Program-made: the position numbers and the translations under genes
Shown here: positions 1-10,041 of the stretch, piece by piece
How the letters are laid out: every line of letters begins with the position of its first letter
How positions within the stretch are numbered: position 1 is the first letter of the stretch
NCBI GenBank assembly: GCA_032334235.1
Contig: JAVSGI010000008.1
Span: 118,595-182,594 of the forward strand
From: Paracoccaceae bacterium Fryx2
GTDB taxonomy: Bacteria > Pseudomonadota > Alphaproteobacteria > Rhodobacterales > Rhodobacteraceae
Direction of reading: 5' to 3'
DNA length: 64,000 bases
Notes under the pieces: generated by a model
Database searches by the model: none
Seen by the model: only the letters and a program-made list of their open reading frames with translations
What the model was told of the DNA's origin: nothing

Positions 1-831
1 GCCATTGATGCTGCACAGGTTCAGCATGACGCCAAGGACGGAACGCCACGCATCCTGCTGATCAACGGCTCGTCCCGTAGTGAACACACTTGTCCCGGCG
101 AGATGTCGAAAAGCTTCCGCCTGATCGAGCTGGCAAAAACCGTGATCGAAAAGGAGTTCTCACTGGCGGTCGATATCCTCGATCTTTCGCGCCTTGCCTC
201 GGAATACGGCCGCAAGATCCACCCCTGCAAAGCCTGCTTTTCGACCGCAGCGCCTTTGTGCCACTGGCCCTGTTCATGTTACCCCAACCACGCGCTTGGC
301 CAGACGCAGGACTGGATGAACGACATCTATCCGCTTTGGGTGGCAGCACACGGTGTGATGATCGTAACGCCGGTGAACTGGTATCAGGTCACTTCACCGG
401 TCAAGCTAATGATGGACCGGCTGGTCTGCGCCGACGGTGGCAACCCGGACCCGACCCTGACCGATGGCAAGGACGCAGAGTTGGCGAAGGCGATCGAACT
501 TGCGGGCTGGGATTATCCGCGCCATCTGGCGGGCCGCGCCTTTTCGGTCGTTGTCCACGGCGATGTGGCGGGCGTGGAAAACGTGCGGCGGTCGCTGTCG
601 GATTGGCTGAAATTCATGAAGCTGGTGCCTGCCGGGGCCAGCGCCGAGATCGACCGTTACATCGGCTATTGGGAACCCTACGCGACCAGCCACGCGGCGC
701 TCGACCTTGATACCCATGTTCAGGAGGAAGTGCGCAATGCCGCCCGCATTCTGGCGCAGGCCGTCGTAGCCATGCGGAGCGGGACCATGATCGAAGCAGG
801 TGCGGACCTGACCGACCCGCGACAGAAATAG
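1..831 (+). CDS. NAD(P)H-dependent FMN reductase / flavodoxin-fold family protein (5' truncated by window edge)
   Basis: Open from the first base, so the true start lies to the left. The visible part opens with a beta-strand and turn typical of NAD(P)H:FMN reductases (RILLINGSSR, residues 17-26), where the flavin phosphate is bound. A cysteine-rich stretch (HPCKACFSTAAPLC) is typical of the iron-sulfur-flavoprotein-like branch. The segment with PVNWYQVTSPVKLMMDRL matches the family's second FMN-contact region. The likely role is cytoplasmic flavin or quinone reduction; the substrate cannot be read from sequence. About 365 bases without a clear gene follow before Ku. Confidence 0.8.
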   Translation, partial: AIDAAQVQHDAKDGTPRILLINGSSRSEHTCPGEMSKSFRLIELAKTVIEKEFSLAVDILDLSRLASEYGRKIHPCKACFSTAAPLCHWPCSCYPNHALGQTQDWMNDIYPLWVAAHGVMIVTPVNWYQVTSPVKLMMDRLVCADGGNPDPTLTDGKDAELAKAIELAGWDYPRHLAGRAFSVVVHGDVAGVENVRRSLSDWLKFMKLVPAGASAEIDRYIGYWEPYATSHAALDLDTHVQEEVRNAARILAQAVVAMRSGTMIEAGADLTDPRQK

Positions 832-1197
832 CAACGGTTCACACCATAACGTCCCAGCTGAGTTTAAGCACAGTCCTGTCATCAGAATTTGAGGGGGCGA
901 AGCAGGCAGGATGCTGGCGATTAAGAGGCTCGACTGCCATTGCGTTGGCCACAGCGGGAAATCAGAAAAACCGCCGTGTTCCTCATCTCGTCTCGTCTGA
1001 TTGACAAGCATGCTGCCTGCTTCTGACTATAAACGCTTCAAAGCTCATTTGGTTTCGCCCTGACTGATCAATTCCGGGTTTGCCCGGTGTCCCGCAGGGC
1101 GACCAGGACACCGCCTTCTGAATGCAGGCTCGACTGGCACAGACATTTGGGAACGAAGGAGCTTTTCTGACGTTTCCTTTTGTGATCGGAGGGTGCC
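832..1197. other. Intergenic stretch before Ku
   Basis: No convincing gene on either strand. The reading frames here are shadow-like and have no ribosome-binding sites. The last bases before the Ku start carry a strong GGAGG-type ribosome-binding site (around 1188-1194). I see no hairpin terminator. Confidence 0.5.
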
Positions 1198-1992
1198 ATG
1201 GCCACACAGGTATACTGGAAGGGTTATCTCAAACTGTCGCTCGTCACCTGTGCGGTGACAATGACGCCTGCGACGACAGACGGCGAGAAGCTGAAATTTC
1301 ACACACTGAACCGCGAGACCGGACACCGCGTGGTCAGCCGCTATGTAGATTCGGTAACGGGAAACGTAGTCAAGAAAGATGATGAGGCGCGTGGCTTTGC
1401 CCGGGGCGAGGGTGACTATGTCCTGCTCGAGGATGAGGACCTGGACTCGGTCGCACTGGACAGTACACGCACTATAGATATCCAAACATTCGTTGACCGT
1501 GATCGCATCGGTTGGATCTGGCGCGACAAGGCGCATTTCTTGCTGCCCGGCGATAGCGTTGGGGCAGAGGCGTTTGCAGTAATTCGCGAGGCGATGGCGG
1601 CCACCAAAACTGTCGGCATTTCGCGGCTCGTGCTGGCGCAGCGCGAGCGCGCGGTCATGCTGGAGCCGCGTGGTGCAGGAATCGTCGTGTGGTCTTTGCG
1701 CTAAGGGGACGAGGTTCGCGATCCCGCTAAGTATTTCGACGGCATTTCCGACGACAAATCCGCCGCCATCTTTATGGCGCCTGTGTGCCAGTTGAGCGAC
1801 GAGCGAACCAAGCCAAGGGATGCCAAAATGGTTCAGGACGAGGTTCAGCACCGGTTGTTGAAGATTATATCCGCGTAAAAGAAGGGTCGAAAGCGCCCGG
1901 TCAATGCGAAGACGGCAAAACCCGCAGCGGGCAATCTCGTCAGCATTCTGGACGCATTAAAGAAAAGCATCGCATCCGAGAAGGGCGATTAA
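1198..1992 (+). pseudogene. ku: Ku protein (non-homologous end joining), broken by two in-frame stop codons
   Basis: Bacterial Ku forms a ring on broken DNA ends and recruits LigD. The first 168 codons are recognisable: start after GGAGGGTGCC, WKGYLKLSLV at residues 8-17, a Ku core with EAFAVIREAM, and RERAVMLEPRG. The same frame then meets TAA at 1702-1704, where the family normally has an aromatic residue, continues with Ku-like sequence (DEVRDPAKYFDGI), meets a second TAA at 1876-1878 in a Lys/Ala-rich tail, and ends at 1990-1992 after the typical LVSILDALKKSI terminus. Total length of about 265 codons is normal for Ku, so these look like two point nonsense mutations in an otherwise full-length gene. 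It converges on the ligD remnant. Confidence 0.85.
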
Positions 1993-2366
1993 GCCTTGGT
2001 CATCAACGGCACAGCGGCCGCGTGGAAATCCTGCCAAGGGTCTGTAGCGCTCAGGCGGTCCAACATGTTCAATATTGTGAAATGGCCAGGTCTGATATCG
2101 GGGCTAAGTCCGTCCCACAACAAGGGTCCCGATACCACCGCACCGGGCCGGACACGCGATGAATAGGGCGCCACAGCAGTCGCACTGCACTGATTGTGCA
2201 GATAATCGATCAGAATCTTTCCCTTTCGCCGTGCCTTGACGACAGTGGCGACATAACTTTCGGGGGTGTCGGCAGCCATCGCCACCGCCGTCGCTTTGGT
2301 GAAAACCTTAACACTCGACTAGGTGGATTTTGGTGTCAGCGGCGCCACCACATGCAGCCCCTTGCT
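1989..2366 (-). pseudogene. ligD: LigD polymerase-domain C-terminal fragment
   Basis: Reads on the minus strand from the edge of IS21 copy 1. It shows the end of the archaeo-eukaryotic primase-type polymerase domain of DNA ligase D: KGLHVVAPL, then KARRKGKILIDYLHN, ATAVAPYSSRVRPGA and the DPWQDFHAAAVPL terminus. A TAG codon at about residue 16 of this segment interrupts it before MAMAADTPESYVAT. The segment joins in frame to 4945-5032 once the IS is removed. LigD is the end-joining ligase/polymerase partner of Ku, here convergent and overlapping at the 3' end. The gene is dead: IS insertion, internal stop, and no ligase domain in the window. Confidence 0.85.
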
Positions 2367-2512
2367 TGCGTGTTTCGCTTGATGGTGGGCATCGATTTCA
2401 CGGGATCATGGGCAGTCATTTCGCGTGAAGCTGGGCACTGATTTCGCGGGATCGCGGGCAGGTCTGGTCGGCAAATTGAGGATAGTTGCGCCTTCAGGAA
2501 TGAAGGGGTGGC

Positions 2513-4054
2513 TTGATGCCGACAGGACGATTGAACATGCGCCGGATACGAGATGTTTTGCGATTGAAGCTTGGGCAAGGCCTGAGCGAGCGGTCCATTG
2601 CCGCTTCCCTCGGTCTGAGCAAGGGGAGCGTCGGAAGCTACACCCAACGGGCGCGTCATGCCGGGCTCACGTGGCCCTTGCCGGAGGGGATCGATGACGA
2701 CAGCCTTGAACTTCTTTTGTTTCCAGCCCCGCCCACGGTGCCGGACGCGGAGCGGCTTGTGCCCGACTGGGCGGAGATTGACCGCGAGTTGCGCCGCCCT
2801 GGGGTGACGCGGATGCTGCTCTGGGAAGAATACCGTGCCGCGCACCCCGGGGGTTTTGCCTATACTTGGTTTTGCACGCATTACGAGGCTTGGAAGGGTC
2901 GGGTGCGCCCGACGATGCGCCAGACACATGTGGGCGGCGAGAAGGTGTTCGTCGACTTTGCCGGCGACACCATCGACGTGATCGACCCCACGACCGGCGA
3001 AGCGCGGGCCATGAAGCTGTTCGTGGCGGCAATGGGGGCATCGAATCACACCTATGCCGAGGCGGTGGCATCGGAGGGGTTGGAAGATTGGATCCTCGCG
3101 CATATCCGGATGTTCGCCTTTCTGGGCGGCGTGCCAAAGGCGGTGGTTCCGGACAATCTGAAGTCCGCCGTGATCAAGGCAGACCGGTTTGATCCGGGGC
3201 TGAACCGGACCTATGCCGAGATGGCGGCGCATTATGGCACCGCCGTTCTGCCCGCCCGGCCGCGCAAACCCCGGGACAAGGCGAAGGTGGAAGTGGCTGT
3301 CCAAGTGGCACAACGCTGGATTCTGGCGCGGCTGCGGAACCACCGGTTCTTCTCATTGGCCGAGTTGAACGTGGCGATCCGGCGGCTGCTGGACGAGTTG
3401 AACATGCGCGTGATGCGCGGCTATGGCGCCAGCCGCGCCGATCTGTTTGCCACTTTGGATCGGCCCAATCTTCAGCCCCTACCGCCCGAACCTTATGTCT
3501 TCGCCCGCTGGAAGCGCGCCCGCGTGGCACCCGACTATCACGTTGAGGTCGACAGCTCATGGTATTCCGTGCCCTTCGCGCTGATCAAACAAGAGGTCGA
3601 TGTTCGCACAAGCGGCCAGACGGTCGAGATATTCCATCGTGGTCAGAGGGTTGCGAGCCACGTGCGCACCCCGGGGCGGCGCAGCCATGTCACCGTGGCC
3701 GACCATATGCCATCGGCCCATCGTCGCTTTGCCGAATGGACCCCGGCCAGAATGCTGGCGCAGGCAACCAAGACCGGCCCCGCCGTCGCCGCCTTTTGCG
3801 AGATGGTGATGGCTGACCGCCCCCATCCTGAACAGGGGTTCCGCACCTGCCTGGGTGTGCTGGCCTTGGTCAAAACCTATGGGCCGGAGCGCGTTGATGC
3901 GGCCTGCCAGCGGGGTGTGACCATCCGGGCCCGCACCGTCACCTCCATTCGTTCGATCCTCAAGACCGGCCTCGATCGCGCCTTCCTGGAAGGCTCCGAA
4001 GAGGTCGCCCCCCTCCAGCACGCCAACATTCGTGGCGGCAGCTATTACCATTGA
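2513..4054 (+). CDS. istA: IS21-family transposase IstA (copy 1)
   Basis: 513-residue DDE transposase. An N-terminal helix-turn-helix lies at about residues 20-48 (GLSERSIAASLGLSKGSV). The integrase core has the acidic triad at about D148 (VFVDFAGD), D214 (VVPDNLKSA) and E260 (KAKVEVAVQ). A C-terminal beta-barrel region follows (SSWYSVPFALI). It needs the ATPase IstB encoded 12 bases downstream. An internal ATG (MRRIRDVLRLK) nine codons in is an equally possible start. Protein sequence is identical in copies 2 and 3. Confidence 0.93.
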   Translation: MMPTGRLNMRRIRDVLRLKLGQGLSERSIAASLGLSKGSVGSYTQRARHAGLTWPLPEGIDDDSLELLLFPAPPTVPDAERLVPDWAEIDRELRRPGVTRMLLWEEYRAAHPGGFAYTWFCTHYEAWKGRVRPTMRQTHVGGEKVFVDFAGDTIDVIDPTTGEARAMKLFVAAMGASNHTYAEAVASEGLEDWILAHIRMFAFLGGVPKAVVPDNLKSAVIKADRFDPGLNRTYAEMAAHYGTAVLPARPRKPRDKAKVEVAVQVAQRWILARLRNHRFFSLAELNVAIRRLLDELNMRVMRGYGASRADLFATLDRPNLQPLPPEPYVFARWKRARVAPDYHVEVDSSWYSVPFALIKQEVDVRTSGQTVEIFHRGQRVASHVRTPGRRSHVTVADHMPSAHRRFAEWTPARMLAQATKTGPAVAAFCEMVMADRPHPEQGFRTCLGVLALVKTYGPERVDAACQRGVTIRARTVTSIRSILKTGLDRAFLEGSEEVAPLQHANIRGGSYYH

Positions 4055-4066
4055 GAAAGGACTAAA

Positions 4067-4828
4067 ATGCTGACCCATCCCACCCACGACCGACTGTTGG
4101 CGCTCGGCCTGACCGGCATTGCATCGGCGCTCGAAGAACAACGCAGGTCAACCGCCTTCGACGCCCTCTCGTTCGAAGAGCGTCTCGGCCTGCTGGTCGA
4201 CCGCGAGGCTGCAGAGCGCGACACCAAGAAACTGGCCTCCCGGCTCAAGTTTGCGGCTCTGCGCCAAGATGCCAGCGTCGAGGATCTGGACCTGCGCAGC
4301 CCACGTGGTCTTGACCGCAGTGTCATGGCGCATCTTGCCGATGGCGGCTGGATCGCCCGGCACGAGAACCTGCTGATAACCGGGCCGACCGGTTTGGGCA
4401 AAAGCTGGATCGCCTGCGCCCTTGGCCACAAGGCGTGCCGGGATGGGCGGCCCGTCCTCTATCAACGTGCGCCGCGCATGTTCGAGGCCCTTGCTCTGGC
4501 CCGTGGCGATGGCCGCCATGAACGCATCCTCAAAACCATCGCCCGCATGGATGTGCTGATCATTGACGATTGGGGCCTCGCCGTCCTCACCGCCCCGGAG
4601 CGCCGTGACCTGCTGGAAATCCTCGAAGACCGCCACGGCCGCGCTTCCACCATCGTCACAAGCCAACTCCCCGTTGACCAGTGGCACGAAGCCATCGGCG
4701 ACCCAACGCTCGCAGATGCCATCCTCGACCGCCTCGTTCACAACGCACACCGCCTCACCCTCTCAGGTGAAAGCCTGCGCAGGCGCTCCGCCGTCACAAA
4801 AAAGCTTGACCAAATCGTTCAAGCCTGA
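4067..4828 (+). CDS. istB: IS21-family helper ATPase IstB (copy 1)
   Basis: 253-residue DnaC/DnaA-like AAA+ ATPase that assembles on target DNA and directs IstA. Walker A is GPTGLGKS at about 106-113, Walker B LIIDD at about 164-168. The DRLVHNAHRLTLSGES segment near the C-terminus is typical of IstB. Start ATG follows the istA stop by 12 bases and an AAAGGA site. Intact. Confidence 0.93.
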   Translation: MLTHPTHDRLLALGLTGIASALEEQRRSTAFDALSFEERLGLLVDREAAERDTKKLASRLKFAALRQDASVEDLDLRSPRGLDRSVMAHLADGGWIARHENLLITGPTGLGKSWIACALGHKACRDGRPVLYQRAPRMFEALALARGDGRHERILKTIARMDVLIIDDWGLAVLTAPERRDLLEILEDRHGRASTIVTSQLPVDQWHEAIGDPTLADAILDRLVHNAHRLTLSGESLRRRSAVTKKLDQIVQA

Positions 4829-4944
4829 CTCCATGAAAGCGTCGGCCAGCCTGCCCACGATCCCGTGAAATGACTGCCCAGAATGGCGCGAAACGCGTGC
4901 CCACGATCGCGCGAAATCAGCGCCCATTCTCCGCGAAATCCGCA

Positions 4945-5032
4945 CCTTGCCGCCAGAGGACTTGAGAAAAGCAGTCAAACCGGCAGCCTCTAGCCGTTGT
5001 TTCATCTCATGCGCCGCCGCGCACGCAGGCTC
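4945..5032 (-). pseudogene. ligD: LigD fragment on the far side of IS21 copy 1
   Basis: On the minus strand this reads EMKQRLEAAGLTAFLKSSGG and then a Lys-Gly, the conserved stretch just before KGLHVVAPL in the LigD polymerase domain. Joining it to 2366 after removing the IS and one copy of the target duplication restores GGKGLHVV in frame. Recognisable similarity fades beyond about 5032, so the rest of ligD is absent or too decayed to see. Confidence 0.75.
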
Positions 5033-5222
5033 TTGATCTCGGATAGTCTGCGGTCCGAGAATTGTTCTATGTTGCTGTTCAAAGGTAACGCATTGCGACA
5101 AAGATCGGAGAAATCATGCTGCGCCTTCACCGTCATTCAGAGATTGATAGGTCCCAGCCACCACGCTGGCAGTGCGTGGCCGTATTTGGGGTGCAAGCCT
5201 GGCTGGAAGATCGGCGGCATGG

Positions 5223-7814
5223 ATGAATTCGGCCAAAGGGGATCTTCCGTATTGGAGCGCAGATCAGGGTGCCTTGATGAAGTCGCTCGGATCAGGCCCG
5301 GTCGGTCTGGGGGCTGACGTGGCGACCAGGATTCTGGCCACGGTCGGCCCCAACAGCGTTGAGGAGGCCGCGCGCTTGAGTGCGCTGCGCCTTTTGCTGC
5401 GGCAGTTCGAAAGCCCGCTTGTCCTGATCCTGGCCTTTGCCGCCGCCATTTCACTTGCGCTGCAGCAATGGGTAGATGCCGGAATCATTCTTGCCATCGT
5501 GGTTGGCAGTGCGCTGTTGAGCTTTTTCCAGGAATATCGGGCCTCCACTGCAGTTGAGGAATTGAAAAAACGCCTTGCGCTGACGGCGCGCGTACTCCGC
5601 GATGGGATGGAACAGTTGGTGCCTGTCGCCCAGATCGTGCCGGGTGATCTGATCTTGCTGTCCGCGGGCAATCTGATTCCGGTGGATGGTCGGGTGATCG
5701 AGGCGCAGGATTTCCTTGTCAGCGAAGCGAGCATGACCGGCGAGTCCTTTCCAGTTGAGAAACGGGCAGGACGGGTGCCCGCCGACGCAGCCTTGACCGG
5801 GCGCACCAACACCGTTTTCATGGGTGCGTCTGTGCGAAGCGGCTCGGCAAGGGTGCTCGCCGTCAACACGGGCCGGAAGACCGAGTTTGGGGCCATTGCC
5901 GCCCGCCTGCGCGCACGTCAGCCAGAGACCGATTTCGCCCGCGGTGTGCGCCAGTTCGGCTATCTGCTGATCCGGGTGATGGTGGTGATCGTCATCTTTG
6001 TGCTGACGGTAAACCTGCTGCTGCACCGGCCGGTTGTCGAATCCATGCTGTTCGCCGTGGCTTTGGCGGTTGGCCTTTCACCCGAACTCTTGCCCGCCAT
6101 CATCAGTGTGACCCTTTCTGCCGGGGCCCGCGCGATGAGCAAGCGCGGCGTCATCGTGCGGCGTCTGGATGCCATCGAAAACCTTGGCAGCATGAACATC
6201 CTTTGCACCGACTAGACCGGCACCTTGACCGAGGGCAAGATCGTGCTGCGCGAGGTTCTGGACGGCGCGAATGTGGCTTCGGATGCACTGCGGCAATTGG
6301 CCTATCTGAATGCGGCGTTTGAGACGGGCATCGAGAACCCGCTGGATGCGGCGATCTTCGAAGCGGGCCAGACGGCTGGGCTATCCACCGCAGGATATGC
6401 CAAGATCGACGAAATCCCGTATGATTTTGTGCGCCGCAGGTTGACCATCGTCGTGGCCCCAGACGGTGTCGAGCAGCATCTCATGGTCACCAAGGGCGCC
6501 TTTGCCGAGGTGCTCGCGACCTGCACTGCGGTGGAAGTCGGCGGCACCGACATGCCAATGGACGCGGCGCGGCGCGCGGCGTTGGAGGCGACGTTCCAAG
6601 CCAAAAGTGCGGATGGCCTGCGCGTGCTTGCCCTTGCGACCCGCAGCTTCACCGCAAAGGCCGATTATGACCGCGACGACGAAGCCAACATGACCTTTCG
6701 CGGCTTTCTGGTGTTTCTCGACCCGCCAAAACCCGATGCGGCCAAGGCCATCGCCGATCTGGCGCGCTTGGGCATCGCGATCAAGGTGATCAGCGGCGAC
6801 AACCGCTATGTCACAGCACATGTCGCGCAGGCCGTTGGGTTGAACGCAAAGGCGATGCTGACCGGCGAAGAGATTGCCGCGATGCGGGACGAGGCGCTGT
6901 GGCATCTGGCGCCGCGGACCGACCTCTTCGTCGAGATTGACCCGCAGCAAAAAGAGCGCGTCGTGCGCGCCCTGCAACGTGTGGGCCATTCAGTGGGCTA
7001 TCTGGGCGACGGCATCAACGACGCGCCCGCCCTGCATGCCGCCGATGTCGGAATCTCGGTGGCCGAAGCGGTGGACGTCGCCCGCGAAAGCGCAGACATT
7101 ATCTTGCTGACCCGCGATCTTGATGTGCTGCACGCGGGCGTCGAGGACGGGCGGCGCACCTTTGCCAACACGCTGAAATACATCTCGATCACCACCAGTG
7201 CGAACTTTGGCAACATGATTAGTATGGCACTGGCGACACCGTTGTTGCCGTTCCTGCCGCTGGCGGCCAAGCAGATCCTGCTGAACAACTTTCTTTCGGA
7301 TTTGCCGTCGATTGCAATCTCCAGCGACTCGGTGGACCCAGAGCGATTGACGCAGCCACAACGTTGGAACATCAAGGAAATCCGGAAATTCATGATCGTC
7401 TTCGGGCTGATCAGTTCAGTCTTCGATCTGATCACCTTTGGGCTGCTGCTGTGGGTGTTTCACGCCGATGAGGCGACGTTCCAGACTTCATGGTTCGTGA
7501 TCTCGCTCCTGACTGAGCTTGTGGTCGTGCTGGTTCTCCGAACACATAGACCCGCATTCCGCAGCCGACCCAGCCGCTTGCTGCTCTGGTCAACCCTGAC
7601 TGTTCTGGTGGTGACCTTCGCCATCCCCTACCTTGGTGGCCTGAGCGCCGTCTTTGGCTTTGTGCCGCTGACGGGTGGTCAGTTGGCAGGAATCGTGCTG
7701 ATCCTGATCGGATATCTTGTTGCTACAGAACTGGCGAAGGCTTGGTTCTTCCGCACCAAGCCCTCCGCACAGCCTTTGGCCCGCGCCTCAGGGTCGCAGG
7801 ATTCGCCGAACTGA
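5223..7814 (+). pseudogene. mgtA: Magnesium-translocating-type P-type ATPase with an amber codon inside the DKTGT motif
   Basis: About 863 codons. The first part (5223-6212) has the first transmembrane helices (SPLVLILAFAAAISLAL), the actuator motif TGES and the helix pair around PELLPAIISVTLS. The second part (6216-7814) has the nucleotide-binding and hinge regions (GDGINDAPAL) and C-terminal helices. P-type ATPases are phosphorylated on the Asp of DKTGT. Here the Asp codon is at 6210-6212, and the next codon is TAG (6213-6215) where AAG for Lys is expected; TGTLTEG follows in the same frame. A single A-to-T change explains it. The protein would stop after residue 330 with no catalytic domain. 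Subfamily assignment (MgtA/MgtB-like) is by overall resemblance; the ion is not proven. Confidence 0.87.
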
Positions 7815-7847
7815 GAGCGGCTTTCGTCCGCAGCACGCGGGCAGGCG

Positions 7848-8214
7848 TTACCGCCTGTGGCGCATGCGATCCTCACCGGCCCGCGGCTTTTCCTCGTCCC
7901 CGGCCAACGCCCGGCGCAGGCGGCGGATCAGAACGTCGCGGGACCGTTCGTCGGTCGCAGCACCCACGGATTCGTTGATGCTGAGGAACAAGTCCGACAG
8001 ATCGTTGTGCCAATCCAGCCGCGCGACCTTTTCCGCTGCCAACCGGGGCGGTGTGGAAATGGACAACCGGCGCAACCCCTGCGCCGTCAACTCAAAGCTT
8101 TCGTCAAGGACCGGGCGCTGGATGTGGGACGGATCGACGACACCCTCCAGCCTCGCGGCCAAGGCGTCGATCGCCGCCGCCTCGCCGTGAACCAGAAACA
8201 GGTCGTGGGTCAGA
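7848..8214 (-). pseudogene. C-terminal fragment of an MBL-fold / beta-CASP RNA-processing exonuclease
   Basis: About 120 codons on the minus strand. The segment HDLFLVHGEAAAIDALAARL matches the C-terminal RNA-metabolising MBL domain, whose conserved HGE motif is visible. The catalytic metallo-beta-lactamase part (HxHxDH) would lie upstream but has been replaced by the IS5-family element at 8215. It converges with the P-type ATPase gene. The identification rests mainly on the LVHGE region. Confidence 0.65.
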
Positions 8215-8269
8215 GGGCTCTGTTGCACAAATCGGGTGACAGACAGATCTCCCCTTTCCCTGGACAGAC

Positions 8270-9151
8270 TCATCCCACGGCTTCAGTGACGGGTATACCG
8301 AGCGCCGTGAAGCCGTTCAGCACGGCTACACGGACCTGAAACTCGGCGACCTGACGGTCAAAGTCCCGCGCCATGAGGCGCTGACCCAGCAATTTGACGC
8401 AGTGCATCTTCGTCTCGACGCGGCTTCGGCGGTGATAACCGCTCCATCGTCGCCAGATGGTTCGGCCGAAGCGTTTCGACGCGCGTAGGGCTTCGTTGCG
8501 GGCGATTGCCCCGGGGGTGTCGGGCTTCCATGGCTTGGCGTTCTTGCGGGGCGGAATGATGGCGGCCGCACCGCGGGCGGCGATGGCGTCGTGACACTTG
8601 CGTGTGTCGAAGGCGCCATCAGCGGTGACGCTGGCGATCTCCTGATCGGGCGGGATCTGGTCGAGCAGTTCGGGCAGCATCGGCGCGTCACCGACATCGC
8701 TGGTGGTGAACTCGGCTGCGCGGATTTCCAGTGTTTTCTCGTCTATCCCGATGTGAATCTTGCGCCAGACCCGACGTTTGGTGCCGCCGTGCTTGCGCGC
8801 ATTCCATTCACCTTCGCCTTCAACCTTGATCCCGGTGCTATCGATCAGAAGATGCAGCGGGCCTTGCGAGCCGCGGTGGGGGATGTTGACCTTCAGGGTC
8901 TTCTGGCGACGGCTCAGCGTGCTGAAATTGGGCACAGCCCAATCCAAATCGATGAGCCCCAGCAGGCTTTCGACGAAGCCAGTCGTCTGTCTGAGCGCCA
9001 TGCCAAACAACACCTTGATGGTCAGGCAGGTCTGGATCGCGGCATCGCTATAGTCAGGCTGTCGGCCGCGCTTACCTGTCGGCGCAGCCTCCCAGATCAT
9101 GGCGGTATCAAACCAGATCGTCAGCGAGCCGCGGCGCTTCAGCGCTTCGTT
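8270..9151 (-). pseudogene. IS5-family transposase, C-terminal major part
   Basis: Minus-strand frame with the IS5 DDE core: LLIDSTGIKVEGEGEW (first Asp), VTADGAFDTRKCHDAI (second Asp) and the SRVETKMHCVK glutamate region. The natural N-terminus is missing here because IS21 copy 2 sits after the codons for NE. The 19 N-terminal residues lie at 11730-11793 on the other side. Removing the 2,578-bp IS and one target repeat (cttcgtt) restores the frame NEALKRRGSLTIWF. Confidence 0.9.
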
Positions 9152-9267
9152 TGCGGATTTCGCGGAGAATGGGCGCTGATTTCGCGCGATCGTGGGCACG
9201 CGTTTCGCGCCATTCTGGGCAGTCATTTCACGGGATCGTGGGCAGGCTGGCCGACGCTTTCATGGAG

Positions 9268-10029
9268 TCAGGCTTGAACGATTTGGTCAAGCTTTTTTGT
9301 GACGGCGGAGCGCCTGCGCAGGCTTTCACCTGAGAGGGTGAGGCGGTGTGCGTTGTGAACGAGGCGGTCGAGGATGGCATCTGCGAGCGTTGGGTCGCCG
9401 ATGGCTTCGTGCCACTGGTCAACGGGGAGTTGGCTTGTGACGATGGTGGAAGCGCGGCCGTGGCGGTCTTCGAGGATTTCCAGCAGGTCACGGCGCTCCG
9501 GGGCGGTGAGGACGGCGAGGCCCCAATCGTCAATGATCAGCACATCCATGCGGGCGATGGTTTTGAGGATGCGTTCATGGCGGCCATCGCCACGGGCCAG
9601 AGCAAGGGCCTCGAACATGCGCGGCGCACGTTGATAGAGGACGGGCCGCCCATCCCGGCACGCCTTGTGGCCAAGGGCGCAGGCGATCCAGCTTTTGCCC
9701 AAACCGGTCGGCCCGGTTATCAGCAGGTTCTCGTGCCGGGCGATCCAGCCGCCATCGGCAAGATGCGCCATGACACTGCGGTCAAGACCACGTGGGCTGC
9801 GCAGGTCCAGATCCTCGACGCTGGCATCTTGGCGCAGAGCCGCAAACTTGAGCCGGGAGGCCAGTTTCTTGGTGTCGCGCTCTGCAGCCTCGCGGTCGAC
9901 CAGCAGGCCGAGACGCTCTTCGAACGAGAGGGCGTCGAAGGCGGTTGACCTGCGTTGTTCTTCGAGCGCCGATGCAATGCCGGTCAGGCCGAGCGCCAAC
10001 AGTCGGTCGTGGGTGGGATGGGTCAGCAT
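9268..10029 (-). CDS. istB: IS21-family helper ATPase IstB (copy 2)
   Basis: Identical protein to the copy at 4067-4828, with an intact Walker A (GPTGLGKS) and Walker B (LIIDD). It follows istA with the same 12-base spacing. Complete, so this copy should be able to supply transposition functions. Confidence 0.93.
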   Translation of the reverse strand: MLTHPTHDRLLALGLTGIASALEEQRRSTAFDALSFEERLGLLVDREAAERDTKKLASRLKFAALRQDASVEDLDLRSPRGLDRSVMAHLADGGWIARHENLLITGPTGLGKSWIACALGHKACRDGRPVLYQRAPRMFEALALARGDGRHERILKTIARMDVLIIDDWGLAVLTAPERRDLLEILEDRHGRASTIVTSQLPVDQWHEAIGDPTLADAILDRLVHNAHRLTLSGESLRRRSAVTKKLDQIVQA

Positions 10030-10041
10030 TTTAGTCCTTTC

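Larger units (their letters stand above)
2367..4944 (+). mobile_element. IS21-family element, copy 1 (2,578 bp, intact istA-istB)
   Basis: Starts TGCGTGTTTCGC and ends CGAAATCCGCA, the TG...CA ends of the IS21 family. Both ends carry several spaced repeats of a TTTCGCG-N-GGGCA type, the usual multiple transposase-binding sites. It interrupts ligD. Flanks read ccttgct on the left and ccttgcc on the right, a near-perfect target duplication. Copies 2 and 3 have exactly the same length. Confidence 0.93.

Noticed and set aside
2336..3343. Long antisense frames inside the IS21 copies (also at 10753-11937 and 22270-23280)
   Set aside because: They repeat in every IS copy, run antisense to istA and have no protein features; they are shadows.
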